Assembly (NCBI RefSeq): GCF_014646875.1
Contig: NZ_BMOC01000002.1
Coordinates: 62,001-126,000 of the forward strand
Source of the DNA: Halobellus salinus
Lineage (GTDB): Archaea > Halobacteriota > Halobacteria > Halobacteriales > Haloferacaceae
Direction: 5' to 3'
DNA length: 64,000 nucleotides
In this document: one piece after another, positions 23,460 through 31,995 of the stretch
Layout of the letters: each line of letters begins with the position of its first letter
How positions within the stretch are numbered: the first letter of the stretch is position 1
Translations under genes and position numbers: made by a program
Notes under the pieces: generated by a model
Databases searched by the model: none
The model's input: only the letters and a program-made list of their open reading frames with translations
Told to the model about the DNA's origin: nothing

Positions 23460-24537
23460 CTCGACGGTCTTCAACCGGTGCTTGGTCGTACTTGGCCGTC
23501 GTCTCGATACTGTGGTGTCGTAGTTGGCTCTGTGCGGCGGCGAGGCCTTCCTCGCGGGCCATATATGTCCCCGTGGAGTGTCGGATCGCATACCACGATA
23601 TGTCTCTGTTAATCTCCGCGAGGTCACAGACAGCGTCGAGGACATACCGTAACGACGAACCGCTATACGGGTTCGAGTGACGCGTCAGCCACAGTCTGTC
23701 GGTGTCGTCGTACTTCTCGTATAGTTCGCGTTCTTCGAGCCACCGAGCCAGATATTCCGCCGTTTCCCGTCGAAGGCTGACCGTCCAATTGTCTTCGTTC
23801 TTCGAGGAGTCGTCCTCGGGAATCCGAAGTGTCGCGTTATCCACGTCAACCCAGTAAGTCCGAGCACGAGACACCTCGATAGGTCGCAGACCTGCGTCGA
23901 GGGCGGTGTGAACCAGACTGGGGTACTTGAAGCCGTTTGCCCGATCCCAGTCTTTTTTCGAGACCTCGGAAACGGGCTTTCCGTATCGTCGCGCCAACAG
24001 GTGTTTCCACTCCGTTCGTTCGTCGGGATCTAAAGCCGAGTAGGCAGGTACGGCTCCGTACTCTAACGCCCCTTCACGGAGTGCTGTTCGCTCCTCGTCC
24101 GAAAGGAAATTACGGGGTTGGGAGACTCCGGAGGATGAAGGGATAGTAATGTCCGGCTCCCACTTGTCGCCCGCGAAACGGAAGTATGTCATCAACGCCA
24201 GTTTGACGTTGTGGAGGTGCGACTGAGAGTACTCGTCGTCGGCCATAACTAACGACCGAAGGTAGTCTTCACCGGCGTCGTGGCTGATGTCGAGGGTGTA
24301 TCCGTACTCCTCCCAGACGTATCTATGAAACTTGTCGATAATGCTGGAGTAGTTCTTTGCGGTGTCGTGCGCGTATCCTTCGAGCGCATCCGGATTCTTC
24401 CCCTGCCGTGCGAGCCACTTTAGAAACTCCCGGCGGTGGCTACCGTATGCGACCAGTTTCCGCTCTGTAAGGAAATCCCGTGACGGCTCGGGAATAAGAA
24501 CGATACCTTCAACTTTGTCGGGTTTCTCCGTACTCAT
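23437..24537 (-). CDS. Tyrosine recombinase / integrase of the element
   Basis: 366 residues. A SAM-like core-binding domain covers about 1-135 and the catalytic domain about 145-366. Active-site residues visible: R218 (GLRPIEVSRAR), R319 in WYAIRHSTG (Tyr in place of the usual first His of HxxR), His341/342 in LRHHS, and nucleophile Y350 (TAKYDQ). The gene is intact and not split by the att site. Its ATG at 24537 is 134 bp from the tRNA-Ser gene. The frame stays open upstream across the tRNA and beyond, but that extension is antisense to DUF5785 and is rejected. It should catalyse integration at the 27-bp core. Confidence 0.93.
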   Translation of the reverse strand: MSTEKPDKVEGIVLIPEPSRDFLTERKLVAYGSHRREFLKWLARQGKNPDALEGYAHDTAKNYSSIIDKFHRYVWEEYGYTLDISHDAGEDYLRSLVMADDEYSQSHLHNVKLALMTYFRFAGDKWEPDITIPSSSGVSQPRNFLSDEERTALREGALEYGAVPAYSALDPDERTEWKHLLARRYGKPVSEVSKKDWDRANGFKYPSLVHTALDAGLRPIEVSRARTYWVDVDNATLRIPEDDSSKNEDNWTVSLRRETAEYLARWLEERELYEKYDDTDRLWLTRHSNPYSGSSLRYVLDAVCDLAEINRDISWYAIRHSTGTYMAREEGLAAAQSQLRHHSIETTAKYDQAPVEDRRDALDRMG

Positions 24538-24670
24538 AGTCCCTGTATGACGGCGATTTCGACGGTTTCGGAACGGTTCAATCGAGGCACGATGGAACGT
24601 GTCAGATTCATACAGTTCACCTGTGAAGCCGTCAAAATCGCGTGACGTAACGGGGACAGTCTGAAACCTC

Positions 24671-24757
24671 GCGGTGGGATGGCAGAGCGGACTATTGCGC
24701 CTGCCTTGAGAGCAGGTGGCCTTTGGCCTCCTGGGTTCGAATCCCAGTCCCACCGCG
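24671..24757 (+). tRNA. tRNA-Ser (UGA anticodon), integration target
   Basis: Class II tRNA of 87 nt. The acceptor GCGGTGG pairs with CCACCGC and the discriminator is G. The anticodon stem CCTGC/GCAGG encloses loop CTTGAGA (anticodon TGA), followed by a long variable arm and T-arm GGTTCGAATCC. The segment 24705-24731 is attR and is repeated exactly at 12753-12779. The 5' half of this copy was brought by the element and restores a functional gene. Confidence 0.96.
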
Positions 24758-24840
24758 TTTTCGGGGTAGACACCGGCGAGAGGACGTCGTAGTGCCGCTC
24801 GATGCGTAACGGCTTTGTCACGGCCGTCCAACACGGACAT

Positions 24841-25158
24841 ATGGATTGGCCACACAACCCCGACGGCGAACGCGGCTCCGAGGGCCGCCGCAAGTACGGC
24901 CACGCGGTGCTCGCGAAGAAGGTCGACGAAGCGGCGGATTTCCCGCTCGCCCGCGAGGAGTACGTCGAGCAGTACGGAGACCACCCGGTTCGCCTCGACG
25001 ACGACCGGGTCGTCTCGGTTGCCGACATCTTCGAACACGTCGACACCGACGAGTTCGAGGATTTCGTGGCGTTCCACCGGGCCGTCGGCCGGGCGATGCG
25101 TGAGCACGGCCACTGGTCCTACGAGGGTGCCGACCAGTTCGCCGACGGCGAAGCGTAG
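24841..25158 (+). CDS. DUF5785 family protein
   Basis: 105 residues, beginning MDWPHNPDGERGSEG and containing GHAVLAKKVDEAADFPL and HGHWSYEGADQF, the pattern of the haloarchaeal DUF5785 family. No enzymatic motif is visible and the function is unknown. It is the first chromosomal gene right of the integrated element. The ATG at 24841 is preferred over an in-frame ATG 39 nt upstream because the conserved part starts at MDWP. Confidence 0.75.
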   Translation: MDWPHNPDGERGSEGRRKYGHAVLAKKVDEAADFPLAREEYVEQYGDHPVRLDDDRVVSVADIFEHVDTDEFEDFVAFHRAVGRAMREHGHWSYEGADQFADGEA

Positions 25159-25160
25159 CG

Positions 25161-25688
25161 TCAGGACCGGTCGCCGAACTCCCGGATCGCGCGCCGGAAC
25201 GTCGCTTCGTACCCCGGTTCGATCCCGTCGCAGTCGACCAGTTGCTCGTCGGTGACAAACCGAGCGGCGTCGGCGTCCGACCCCGCGACCGGGTCACCCG
25301 TCGTCTCGCGGCGGTCAACGGCGTAGATCACGACGAGTACGGTCGGGGCGTCGTCGGGGTAGACGAACGCCGTATCGAACAGCGCCGGCGCCGCCACAGG
25401 GGCCGTCAGGCCCGTCTCTTCGGCCAACTCGCGGACGGCCGCGGCCTGCGGCGGCTCGTCCGCTTCGAGGAACCCCGCCGGGAGGCTCCACACCCCGGCC
25501 GGTGGGTTCGTCCGACGGATCAGAAGCACCGAGTCGCCGTCGACAACGAGGACGCCGGCCGCGGGCTTGGGGTTCCGGTAGACGGGCTCGTCGCACGCGT
25601 CACAGTAACTCCGGGTCCGGCCCTCGAGTCGCACCGTGGTGAGGCCGGACCCGCACGTCGGGCAGTAGCTCGCATCCCGGGTGACCAT
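25161..25688 (-). CDS. Nudix hydrolase with N-terminal zinc ribbon
   Basis: 175 residues. Two CxxC pairs (CPTCGSG... and YCDACDEP) form an N-terminal zinc ribbon. The full Nudix box follows: [20 protein letters not shown] then TGL, with all acidic metal ligands present. This architecture is that of NADH pyrophosphatase-like (NudC-type) and ADP-ribose-type hydrolases; the substrate is not fixed by sequence. It lies 8 nt after the neighbouring gene on the same strand and converges on DUF5785, with 2 bp between the stops. Confidence 0.9.
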   Translation of the reverse strand: MVTRDASYCPTCGSGLTTVRLEGRTRSYCDACDEPVYRNPKPAAGVLVVDGDSVLLIRRTNPPAGVWSLPAGFLEADEPPQAAAVRELAEETGLTAPVAAPALFDTAFVYPDDAPTVLVVIYAVDRRETTGDPVAGSDADAARFVTDEQLVDCDGIEPGYEATFRRAIREFGDRS

Positions 25689-25696
25689 CGAGTGTC

Positions 25697-26137
25697 TCAG
25701 ACCTCCGCGACCCACGCCCGGTAGTCGTTCGCCCGGTCGTAGACGTCGAGGAATACCCGATCCGCGAACGTCGCCAGCCGGTTCGGGTCCGAACGGGCGG
25801 TGACGCGGGCGTTGGTACCTTCCGCCTCCTCGGGTGACTCCAACTGCTGGATCCGGAACTCCGGGAACTCCCCGACCAACCCCTTCAGGTCGTCGAGTTC
25901 GGCGTCGGTCACGTCGAGGTTGAACGTGTTGTCGCCGAACTGGACCCACGGGCGGGCGGTGTCGTCGTCTCTATCCCCATCCTCGCCGGAGTCGGTGGCG
26001 GGTTCAAGCGCGTCTTGGCCGGAGTCGGTGTCGGCTTCGAGGGTGACGAACGGGCTTGCGCGCGTTCGGTGGGCGGCGATCGCGTCGGCGAACAGCTTCC
26101 GGCGGTCCCGGGGGTCGTCGGCGTCGAACCGTGTCAT
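25697..26137 (-). CDS. Conserved hypothetical acidic protein
   Basis: 146 residues, beginning [24 protein letters not shown]-rich acidic insert at about 35-60 separates it from a C-terminal part with [21 protein letters not shown] and a final [11 protein letters not shown]. No known motif. It is upstream of and probably co-transcribed with the Nudix gene (8-nt gap) and divergent from adk. Confidence 0.65.
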   Translation of the reverse strand: MTRFDADDPRDRRKLFADAIAAHRTRASPFVTLEADTDSGQDALEPATDSGEDGDRDDDTARPWVQFGDNTFNLDVTDAELDDLKGLVGEFPEFRIQQLESPEEAEGTNARVTARSDPNRLATFADRVFLDVYDRANDYRAWVAEV

Positions 26138-26270
26138 ACGGAGTACTCCATCCGCGTCCGTGAAAAGGTTCGGCAGGGTACGGGACCGCGCGTCGACCTA
26201 CCATCTCGAATCCGGCCACCCGCCGGACGGTTTTCTTCAACGTTATACGGACGGGGCGGGATCCGACGGT

Positions 26271-26909
26271 ATGAGCAAACACATTCTGCTCTTGGGCCCA
26301 CCGGGCGCCGGCAAAGGAACCCAATCGAAGCGGCTCGCCGAGGAGTTCGGCGTCGAACACGTGACGACCGGCGACGCGCTCCGCGCCAACAAGGGGATGG
26401 ACATCAGCGACATGGACACCGAGTACGACACCCCTGGCGAGTACATGGACGCCGGGGCGCTCGTCCCCGACACGGTTGTCAACGCCATCGTCAAGGAGGC
26501 GCTCACGACCGCCGGCGGCTACGTGCTCGATGGCTACCCCCGGAACCTCGACCAAGCGGAGTTCCTCTCGGAGATCACCGATCTTGACGCCGTGGTCTAC
26601 CTCGCGGTCGACGACGACGAGCTCATCACTCGGCTGACCGGGCGCCGGGTGTGTGAGGCGTGCGGCGAGAACTTTCACGTCGAGTTCGAGCCGCCAGAGG
26701 AACCGGGCGTCTGCGACGAGTGCGGCGGGGAGCTGGTCCAGCGGGAGGACGACACCGAGGAGACCGCACGCGAGCGGCTGAGTGTCTACGAGGAGAACAC
26801 CGCTCCCGTGATTGAGCACTACCGCGAGGCGGGCGTGCTGACCGATGTCAACGGCGAGGCGTCGCCCGACGCCGTGTTCGACGCGATCGTGGACGCCGTC
26901 GAATCGTAG
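26271..26909 (+). CDS. adk: Adenylate kinase
   Basis: Converts ATP + AMP to 2 ADP. 212 residues, long-LID bacterial-type form. P-loop GPPGAGKGT near the start, AMP-binding TTGDALR and [12 protein letters not shown]. The LID contains a four-cysteine zinc site (CEACG...CDECGG). The ATG at 26271 is chosen because the upstream open frame is antisense to the neighbour. First of a rightward run adk, DUF106, cmk, truB, an order common in archaea near secY. Confidence 0.96.
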   Translation: MSKHILLLGPPGAGKGTQSKRLAEEFGVEHVTTGDALRANKGMDISDMDTEYDTPGEYMDAGALVPDTVVNAIVKEALTTAGGYVLDGYPRNLDQAEFLSEITDLDAVVYLAVDDDELITRLTGRRVCEACGENFHVEFEPPEEPGVCDECGGELVQREDDTEETARERLSVYEENTAPVIEHYREAGVLTDVNGEASPDAVFDAIVDAVES

Positions 26910-26998
26910 CCGACGGTCTCCTGCAGCCGTGCCGAGCGCCGCACGCTGGGCACAGAGAGTAAAAGGTTCATTACGGCTGGCCGGCTACGACGTAGTAG

Positions 26999-27922
26999 AT
27001 GCCGCAAATCGAATCGAAAGTCCGCTCCCTGGTCGACGGCGACGAGGAGATGCGAGACGCGGTCGAAACGGTCCTCGACCGGGCCGACAACGGCGATATC
27101 AAGTGGCTCGACGTGAAGGGCGACCTCTCCTCGGGGCAGTGGGGTCGCCTCATCCAGAAGGGAATCCTCGTCGAGGGCGAGGAGGGGTTCCGGCTGGCCG
27201 ACATCGAGGCGACACAGGCCGGGCTCGGACCCGCTGCGACCCCGGGTGCGAGCGACTCCGGGAGCGATGACGACGCCGCGAGTGACGACGAGGGGTCGTC
27301 GTGGTCGACCTACGACAAGGGCGCGGCGGTCGTGACGCTCGGGTTGTTCGTCGGCTACTCGTGGAAGCCGCTCCGGGACGTCATCGGGACGGTGATGGAC
27401 GTCCCGCTCAGCCCGCTTCAGGAGGTGCTGCCGTTCTACGCGGTCGTCATGATCTTGGCGCTCGCGACCGGGCTGTACTCGACGCTGCTGCAGGCGAACC
27501 TCATGGACATGGACAAGATGTCCCAGTACCAAGAGCGGATGCAGGAGATCCAGGAGCGGCGGAAGGAGGCCAAGGAGTCCGGCGACGACGAGGCCCTAGA
27601 CGAGATCCAAGAGGAGCAGATGGACGCGATGGGCGACCAACTCGGGATGTTCAAAGAGCAGTTCCGCCCGATGGTGTGGATCATGTTCTTCACCATCCCG
27701 GTGTTCCTGTGGATGTACTGGTCGATCGGCGTCGGGGCGAACGCGTCCGCACAGATCGCGCTGGATTCGCTGGTGCTCCCGCTCATCGGTCGCGTCGAGT
27801 GGACGGAGTCGGTTCTGGGGCCGATCCAGGCGTGGATCATCTGGTACTTCGTCTGTTCGATGGGGTTCACCCAGATCATCCGGAAGAGTCTGAACATCGA
27901 CATCTCGCCCACGTCGTCCTGA
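26999..27922 (+). CDS. DUF106 / EMC3-type membrane insertase-like protein
   Basis: 307 residues. It has a soluble acidic N-terminus (1-100), hydrophobic segments at about 108-122, 143-165, 224-245 and 275-297, and a charged coiled-coil between the second and third (about 171-215: YQERMQEIQERRKEAKESG). This is the layout of archaeal DUF106 proteins, the Oxa1/YidC-superfamily relatives of EMC3/TMCO1 implicated in membrane protein insertion. Its position between adk and cmk agrees with a secY-linked context in archaea. Confidence 0.88.
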   Translation: MPQIESKVRSLVDGDEEMRDAVETVLDRADNGDIKWLDVKGDLSSGQWGRLIQKGILVEGEEGFRLADIEATQAGLGPAATPGASDSGSDDDAASDDEGSSWSTYDKGAAVVTLGLFVGYSWKPLRDVIGTVMDVPLSPLQEVLPFYAVVMILALATGLYSTLLQANLMDMDKMSQYQERMQEIQERRKEAKESGDDEALDEIQEEQMDAMGDQLGMFKEQFRPMVWIMFFTIPVFLWMYWSIGVGANASAQIALDSLVLPLIGRVEWTESVLGPIQAWIIWYFVCSMGFTQIIRKSLNIDISPTSS

Positions 27923-28027
27923 GCCGGGCTTCGAGCCGGCGACGCTCGCAGCCCGCCCGTCCCAGTGTGGTGGCGGCTGACGCCCCGCAAAGACAACCTC
28001 TTTTACACGCCTACACCCAGGTGGAGT

Positions 28028-28606
28028 ATGTTGGTGACCGTCTCCGGTCCCCCGGGGGCCGGAAAGAGTACGACCGTCGCGGCGCTGGCGAACGCGTTCG
28101 ACCTGGAACACGTCAGTGGCGGGAACATCTTCCGCGAACTCGCCGACGAGCGGGGGCTCTCGGCCGTGGAGTTCAATCGGCTCGCCGAGGACGACGACCA
28201 GATCGACCGCGACCTCGACCGCCGGCTCCGGACGGTCGCGCTCGAACGCGACGACGTTCTCCTGGAGTCGCGGCTGGCGGGGTGGCTCGCGGGCGACGCG
28301 GCGGACTTCCGGCTGTGGCTCGATGCCCCGATCGAGGTGCGCGCGGCCCGGATCGCCGACCGCGAGGACAAGTCCGCGGAGACGGCGCTGGCGGAGACCC
28401 GCGAGCGCGAGGAGAGCGAGGCGCTCCGCTACCGGGAGTACTACGGGATCGACATCGCGGACCTGTCGATCTACGACATCGCGCTGAACACCGCCAGGTG
28501 GGCCGAGAGCGATGTTTCGGACATCCTGACCGCCGCGGTCGAGGCGTACGATCCGGTCGGGGACGAGGGGACGTACCCGGTCGACGGCGTCTCCTACGAC
28601 TTCTGA
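28028..28606 (+). CDS. cmk: Cytidylate kinase
   Basis: CMP/dCMP kinase, 192 residues. P-loop SGPPGAGKSTT at the N-terminus, then HVSGGNIFRELADERG, RRLRTVALERDDVLLESRLAGWLA, and RIADREDKS in the lid region, all typical of archaeal Cmk. The ATG at 28028 matches the family start (MLVTVSGPPG). Immediately followed by truB (22-nt gap), as in other haloarchaea. Confidence 0.94.
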   Translation: MLVTVSGPPGAGKSTTVAALANAFDLEHVSGGNIFRELADERGLSAVEFNRLAEDDDQIDRDLDRRLRTVALERDDVLLESRLAGWLAGDAADFRLWLDAPIEVRAARIADREDKSAETALAETREREESEALRYREYYGIDIADLSIYDIALNTARWAESDVSDILTAAVEAYDPVGDEGTYPVDGVSYDF

Positions 28607-28628
28607 GCATGAGGAGGGAGCCCCGAAC

Positions 28629-29531
28629 GTGACGACCCGCCGAAGCGCCCCCGGAGAGCGGTCCATCGACGAGTTGCTGTCCTTCGGGGTGGTGAACCTC
28701 GACAAGCCCGCCGGCCCCTCCGCACACCAGGTGTCGGCGTGGGCCCGCGACGCCGCCGGCGTCGACCGGGCGGCACACGCCGGGACCCTCGACCCGAAAG
28801 TCACGGGGTGTCTCCCGACCCTTCTGGGTGACGCCACCCGGGTCGCACAGGTATTCCTCGAAGGCACGAAGGAGTACATTGCTGTCTTGGAACTCCACGC
28901 CCCCGCGCCCGCCGATCTCGACAGCGTGGTCTCGGAGTTCGAGGGCGAGATCTACCAGAAGCCGCCCCGGAAGAGCGCGGTCGCCCGGCGCCTCCGGAGC
29001 CGGACGATCCACGCGTTGGAGGTGCTTGAGGTCCGTGACAGGCAGGCACTCCTCCACATCCGGTGTGAGAGCGGGACCTACGTCCGGAAGCTGTGTCACG
29101 ACCTCGGGCTCGCGGCGGGCACCGGAGCGCACATGGGTCACCTCCGGCGGACCGCAACCGACCCGTTCGACGACACCGACCTGGTCTCGACGGCGGACCT
29201 GACGGACGCGTTGGCGTTCGCGGCCGACGGCGACGAGGCACCGCTGCGGGACGTCGTCGCCCCGGCCGAACGCGCACTGACTCACCTCCCGCAACTCACC
29301 GTCGCAGCGTCGGCCGCCGACCAGATCGCTGACGGGGCACCGGTGTACGCTCCGGGAGTCGTCGACGCCGACCCGGCGGCGGAGTCCGCGGCGGCGGAAG
29401 GGCCCAATACTGAGGCGCCGCTTGTGGTCTGTGTCACGCCAGACGGAACCGCGGTCTGTCTCGGCCGGCTGGTCGGGGATCCGGCCGCGGAGTCGGGGAC
29501 TGTGGCGTCGCTGGAGCGCGTTCTGGTTTGA
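28629..29531 (+). CDS. truB: tRNA/rRNA pseudouridine synthase (Cbf5/TruB family)
   Basis: Pseudouridine synthase, 300 residues from a GTG at 28629. The catalytic loop is HAGTLDPKVTG (Asp). GTKEYIAVLELH and CESGTYVRKLCHDLG are conserved, and the C-terminal about 80 residues match a PUA domain, as in archaeal Cbf5, which acts in H/ACA RNPs and can modify tRNA U55. An acidic A/E-rich insert lies near residue 250. The last 40 nt including the stop are copied in tandem downstream (see repeat), which leaves this frame intact. Confidence 0.94.
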   Translation: MTTRRSAPGERSIDELLSFGVVNLDKPAGPSAHQVSAWARDAAGVDRAAHAGTLDPKVTGCLPTLLGDATRVAQVFLEGTKEYIAVLELHAPAPADLDSVVSEFEGEIYQKPPRKSAVARRLRSRTIHALEVLEVRDRQALLHIRCESGTYVRKLCHDLGLAAGTGAHMGHLRRTATDPFDDTDLVSTADLTDALAFAADGDEAPLRDVVAPAERALTHLPQLTVAASAADQIADGAPVYAPGVVDADPAAESAAAEGPNTEAPLVVCVTPDGTAVCLGRLVGDPAAESGTVASLERVLV

Positions 29532-29585
29532 GCGCGGGGTCGGGGACTGTGGCGTCGCTGGAGCGCGTTCTGGTTTGAGCGCGGG
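29492..29585 (+). repeat. 47-bp tandem duplication across the truB stop
   Basis: The 47-bp unit starting at 29492 (GTCGGGGACTGTGGCGTCGC...) recurs exactly from 29539. Both copies contain the truB end GTTCTGGTTTGA, so the second copy is untranslated. The perfect identity suggests a recent slippage event. Confidence 0.93.
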
Positions 29586-29665
29586 GTCGACCTCGCGAGT
29601 CGGTGCGATGGGACGGGAAAAACGAAGCACTTAACGGTGGAACGGGCGTCAGCACAGTTGCACGC

Positions 29666-29736
29666 GGGACCGTGGGGTAGTGGTATCCTCTGCCGATGGG
29701 GTCGGTAGGACCTGAGTTCGACTCTCAGCGGTCCCA
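29666..29736 (+). tRNA. tRNA-Pro (GGG anticodon)
   Basis: 71-nt class I tRNA. The acceptor GGGACCG pairs with CGGTCCC and the discriminator is A. The anticodon stem TGCCG/CGGTA encloses loop ATGGGGT (anticodon GGG), and the T-arm carries GAGTTCGACTC. The D-arm is short. Confidence 0.93.
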
Positions 29737-29865
29737 CTCTTTGCGATGCGAAACGGACGATTCCTACGACCGCCGGCGTGTCCGTTCAGTTCACGCCGCT
29801 GTCGACTCGCCGAGCAGGTCGGATGACATCCGGGCGTAGGCCGCGTGCAGTCCCGGACGACCTTT

Positions 29866-29874
29866 TTTATATAC
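29866..29874 (+). promoter_or_regulatory. TATA box of the MscS gene
   Basis: TTTATATAC lies about 22-25 nt before the ATG at 29894. The in-frame GTG at 29882 would fall too close to it to be transcribed, so ATG 29894 is the start. Confidence 0.65.
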
Positions 29875-29893
29875 CGTTGCCGTGGTCGGTGGT

Positions 29894-30910
29894 ATGTGGC
29901 TGACCGCACCGTCCGCGGTGGCAGCCGGCGCCGTCCGCGGCGGAAACGGGTTGGTCACCGTCGCGCTGGGGTGGCTGACGTTTTCGGGGTGGCGGTGGGT
30001 CGCGGCGGCGGTCGTGGTCGCCGTCGGGGTCGTGCTTTCGCGGTACGCGGTCCGGTTGGCGGGCCGTCCGATCGCCAGGCGGTTCCGGAGGCAGAGCGTA
30101 GCACAGATGATGCTCCGGCTGCTCCGGCTGGGTATCGTCGCGGTCACTCTGGCTGTCGCAGCGGGGATTTTGGGGTTCGATCCGGGGAGCATCGTGCTGT
30201 CGGTCACAGTCTTTTCGGCGGTCCTGGGGATCGTGCTCGCCCCCATCGTCGGCAGTACAATCAACGGGCTGTTCATTCTCGCGGACCAGCCCTACGAGAT
30301 CGGCGACATGGTCGAACTCGAAGACGGCCGGCGCGGGTTCGTCGACGAGATCACCATCCGGTACACCAAAGTGATCACGCTCGACAACACCTCGCTCGTG
30401 ATCCCCAACTCCGTCATGCGGGAGCAGTTGGTGACAAACTACTCCGCGGAGGACGAGCGGGTGCGGCTGAGGCTGAACGTTCTCGTCACGTATGGCTCAG
30501 ACACGGAACGTGCGAAGACGCTGCTCCGGCAGGCCGCGAGGAACGACGAGGCGGTGATCGGCGGCGGCCCCGACATCCGGATCGGCAGCGCGCGGTACCC
30601 CGCCCGTCCCACAGTGTTGCGGTCGTCGTTCGCCGACGACGGGGTGCTGCTCAGGCTCCGGTACTGGGTCACGAAACCCTACAGGATCCCGACCATCGAG
30701 TCCCGGATCCGGGATCGGGTCTGGGACGCCTTCCGCACGGACGAGGCGGACATCAGGTTCGCCTACCCGCATCGACACCTGGTGTTCGACGACACCAGCG
30801 GCACGCTCAACACAACGGTTGGTGGCCGGGATCGGAGCGTCACGAGCGGCGGCGGGGCCGCAGAGGAGCACGACCCGGCAGGCGCCCGGCGTCCCGACGA
30901 GGAGCAGTAG
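29894..30910 (+). CDS. MscS-family mechanosensitive channel
   Basis: 338 residues. Hydrophobic segments lie near 7-30, 34-55 and 80-125. The last includes VTVFSAVLGIVLAPIVGSTI, which aligns with the pore-lining TM3 of MscS, followed by the beta-domain start FILADQPYEIGDMVEL and IPNSVM. It opens under membrane tension to release solutes after osmotic downshift. The C-terminal tail is disordered (G/A/D/E-rich). Start set by the TATA box. Confidence 0.92.
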   Translation: MWLTAPSAVAAGAVRGGNGLVTVALGWLTFSGWRWVAAAVVVAVGVVLSRYAVRLAGRPIARRFRRQSVAQMMLRLLRLGIVAVTLAVAAGILGFDPGSIVLSVTVFSAVLGIVLAPIVGSTINGLFILADQPYEIGDMVELEDGRRGFVDEITIRYTKVITLDNTSLVIPNSVMREQLVTNYSAEDERVRLRLNVLVTYGSDTERAKTLLRQAARNDEAVIGGGPDIRIGSARYPARPTVLRSSFADDGVLLRLRYWVTKPYRIPTIESRIRDRVWDAFRTDEADIRFAYPHRHLVFDDTSGTLNTTVGGRDRSVTSGGGAAEEHDPAGARRPDEEQ

Positions 30911-31119
30911 CCGCACGGGACGTCGTTGCGGTGCTGGCTCCGGTGGTTCGAGGCGGAAGCCCCGCGGGTTCAGTCGTGGGAGGCTGTCAGGGCGGGAGCG
31001 AGACCGGGGTGATCGCGTCGGGGTCCCGCCGACCACCGACCCAACCGAGTGCGCCCCTGACAACCCAGTACCGATGTGACCCCCGAAACCGTTAACAGCG
31101 CGACGCGAGACCGTGGGAT
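30911..31119. other. Intergenic region
   Basis: 209 bp. Only a TATA-like CCGTTAAC about 30 nt before the next ATG is seen. No gene or repeat. Confidence 0.3.
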
Positions 31120-31956
31120 ATGCCCCGGATCCCGTTCGGTGTCTCCCGCTTCGACAAGGTGATCAAGGGCGGCGCACCGCGGGGGACAGTGGTACTTCTC
31201 GTCGGCGACGCCGGCGCCGGCGCCCGGGAGTTCATGTACACCAGTGCGACGATGAACGCCGTCGCGCGCGCCGACACGGACCTGTTCGGGCTGCATTACG
31301 GGGACCTCCACGAGGACGCCGTTCTCCCGCCTGAGGTCCATTACCTCTCGTTTACCGACGACAGAACCACGATCCGCGAGGAGCTGTCGTACGTCCTCGA
31401 CGAGGATCTCGTTGACGCTGCAACCGAGCATATCACGGTTCGGGACTTCTCCCCTGAATACTTCCAGTTGAGTCCGGTCCCACGGGAGTGGTATCGGGGT
31501 GAGACGACCACACTCCAGGACCTCAGCGGCAGCGGAAACCGGAGCGACGTGTTGACCGCCCTCGGGAGCTACCTCAACGAACACGCGTCCGACAACCTGG
31601 TGATCATCGATTCAATCACCGACCTCGTGGCGGCGGCCTCCGACGAGATGGAGTGGAACGACGTCGCGATGCTCGTCAGGGGACTCGGGAAGGCCGCCCA
31701 CCGGTGGAACGGCCTGATCCTGACGTACGCGAGCCGAGAAATCCTTGAGGACACCCAACTCGGGCACCTGATGGACGCCGCGGACGGAACCCTCCAGTTC
31801 GAGTGGGAGTCCGGCGGCTCGAAACGCGCCCGCACGATGGTGGTCCAAGAGTTCAGCGGGGTGTTGTCGCAGATCGAACGCGAGAACATCGTGCGGTTCG
31901 AGACCGAGATCCACGAGGGCGGGTTCGACGTGAGCGACGTCCGGAAGATCAGGTGA
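31120..31956 (+). CDS. KaiC/GvpD-like RecA-superfamily ATPase (HTR-like)
   Basis: 278 residues in the RAD55/KaiC/GvpD family. It begins MPRIPFGVSRFDKVIKGGAPRG. The P-loop position reads GDAGAGAREF, so the usual GKS/GKT lysine is Ala-Arg. Walker B is NLVIIDSITDL. In haloarchaea such proteins ('HTR-like') accompany signalling genes. It converges on the histidine kinase gene next door. With a degenerate P-loop it may bind nucleotide weakly and act as a regulator rather than a motor. Confidence 0.8.
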   Translation: MPRIPFGVSRFDKVIKGGAPRGTVVLLVGDAGAGAREFMYTSATMNAVARADTDLFGLHYGDLHEDAVLPPEVHYLSFTDDRTTIREELSYVLDEDLVDAATEHITVRDFSPEYFQLSPVPREWYRGETTTLQDLSGSGNRSDVLTALGSYLNEHASDNLVIIDSITDLVAAASDEMEWNDVAMLVRGLGKAAHRWNGLILTYASREILEDTQLGHLMDAADGTLQFEWESGGSKRARTMVVQEFSGVLSQIERENIVRFETEIHEGGFDVSDVRKIR

Positions 31957-31995
31957 GGCAGTGACCGGTCGGCGTCCGGGCGCCGTGCGGCGTGG

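Larger units (their letters stand above)
12753..24731. mobile_element. Integrative element in tRNA-Ser(UGA), about 12 kb
   Basis: It is bounded by the 27-bp exact direct repeat (12753-12779 and 24705-24731) inside tRNA-Ser sequence, with a tyrosine recombinase reading inward from the right end. The element replaced the 5' half of the target tRNA, so the functional gene now lies at the right. Contents, left to right: small genes, a PD-(D/E)xK protein, a type IIG restriction-methyltransferase, an XPD/DinG-like helicase, a ParB-Dam fusion, a membrane protein, a small protein and the integrase. Base composition and codon use look AT-richer than the flanks by eye. No capsid or conjugation gene is recognisable, so it is probably a defence-bearing integrative element or provirus remnant. 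Confidence 0.88.

Noticed and set aside
24538-25113. N-terminal extension of the integrase frame across the tRNA-Ser gene and beyond
   Set aside because: It runs antisense through DUF5785 and through a tRNA gene, has no conserved content, and the ATG at 24537 gives a complete recombinase.
27301-28632. 443-codon open frame over the DUF106 and cmk genes
   Set aside because: Arg/Gly/Pro-rich shadow of two well-supported genes.
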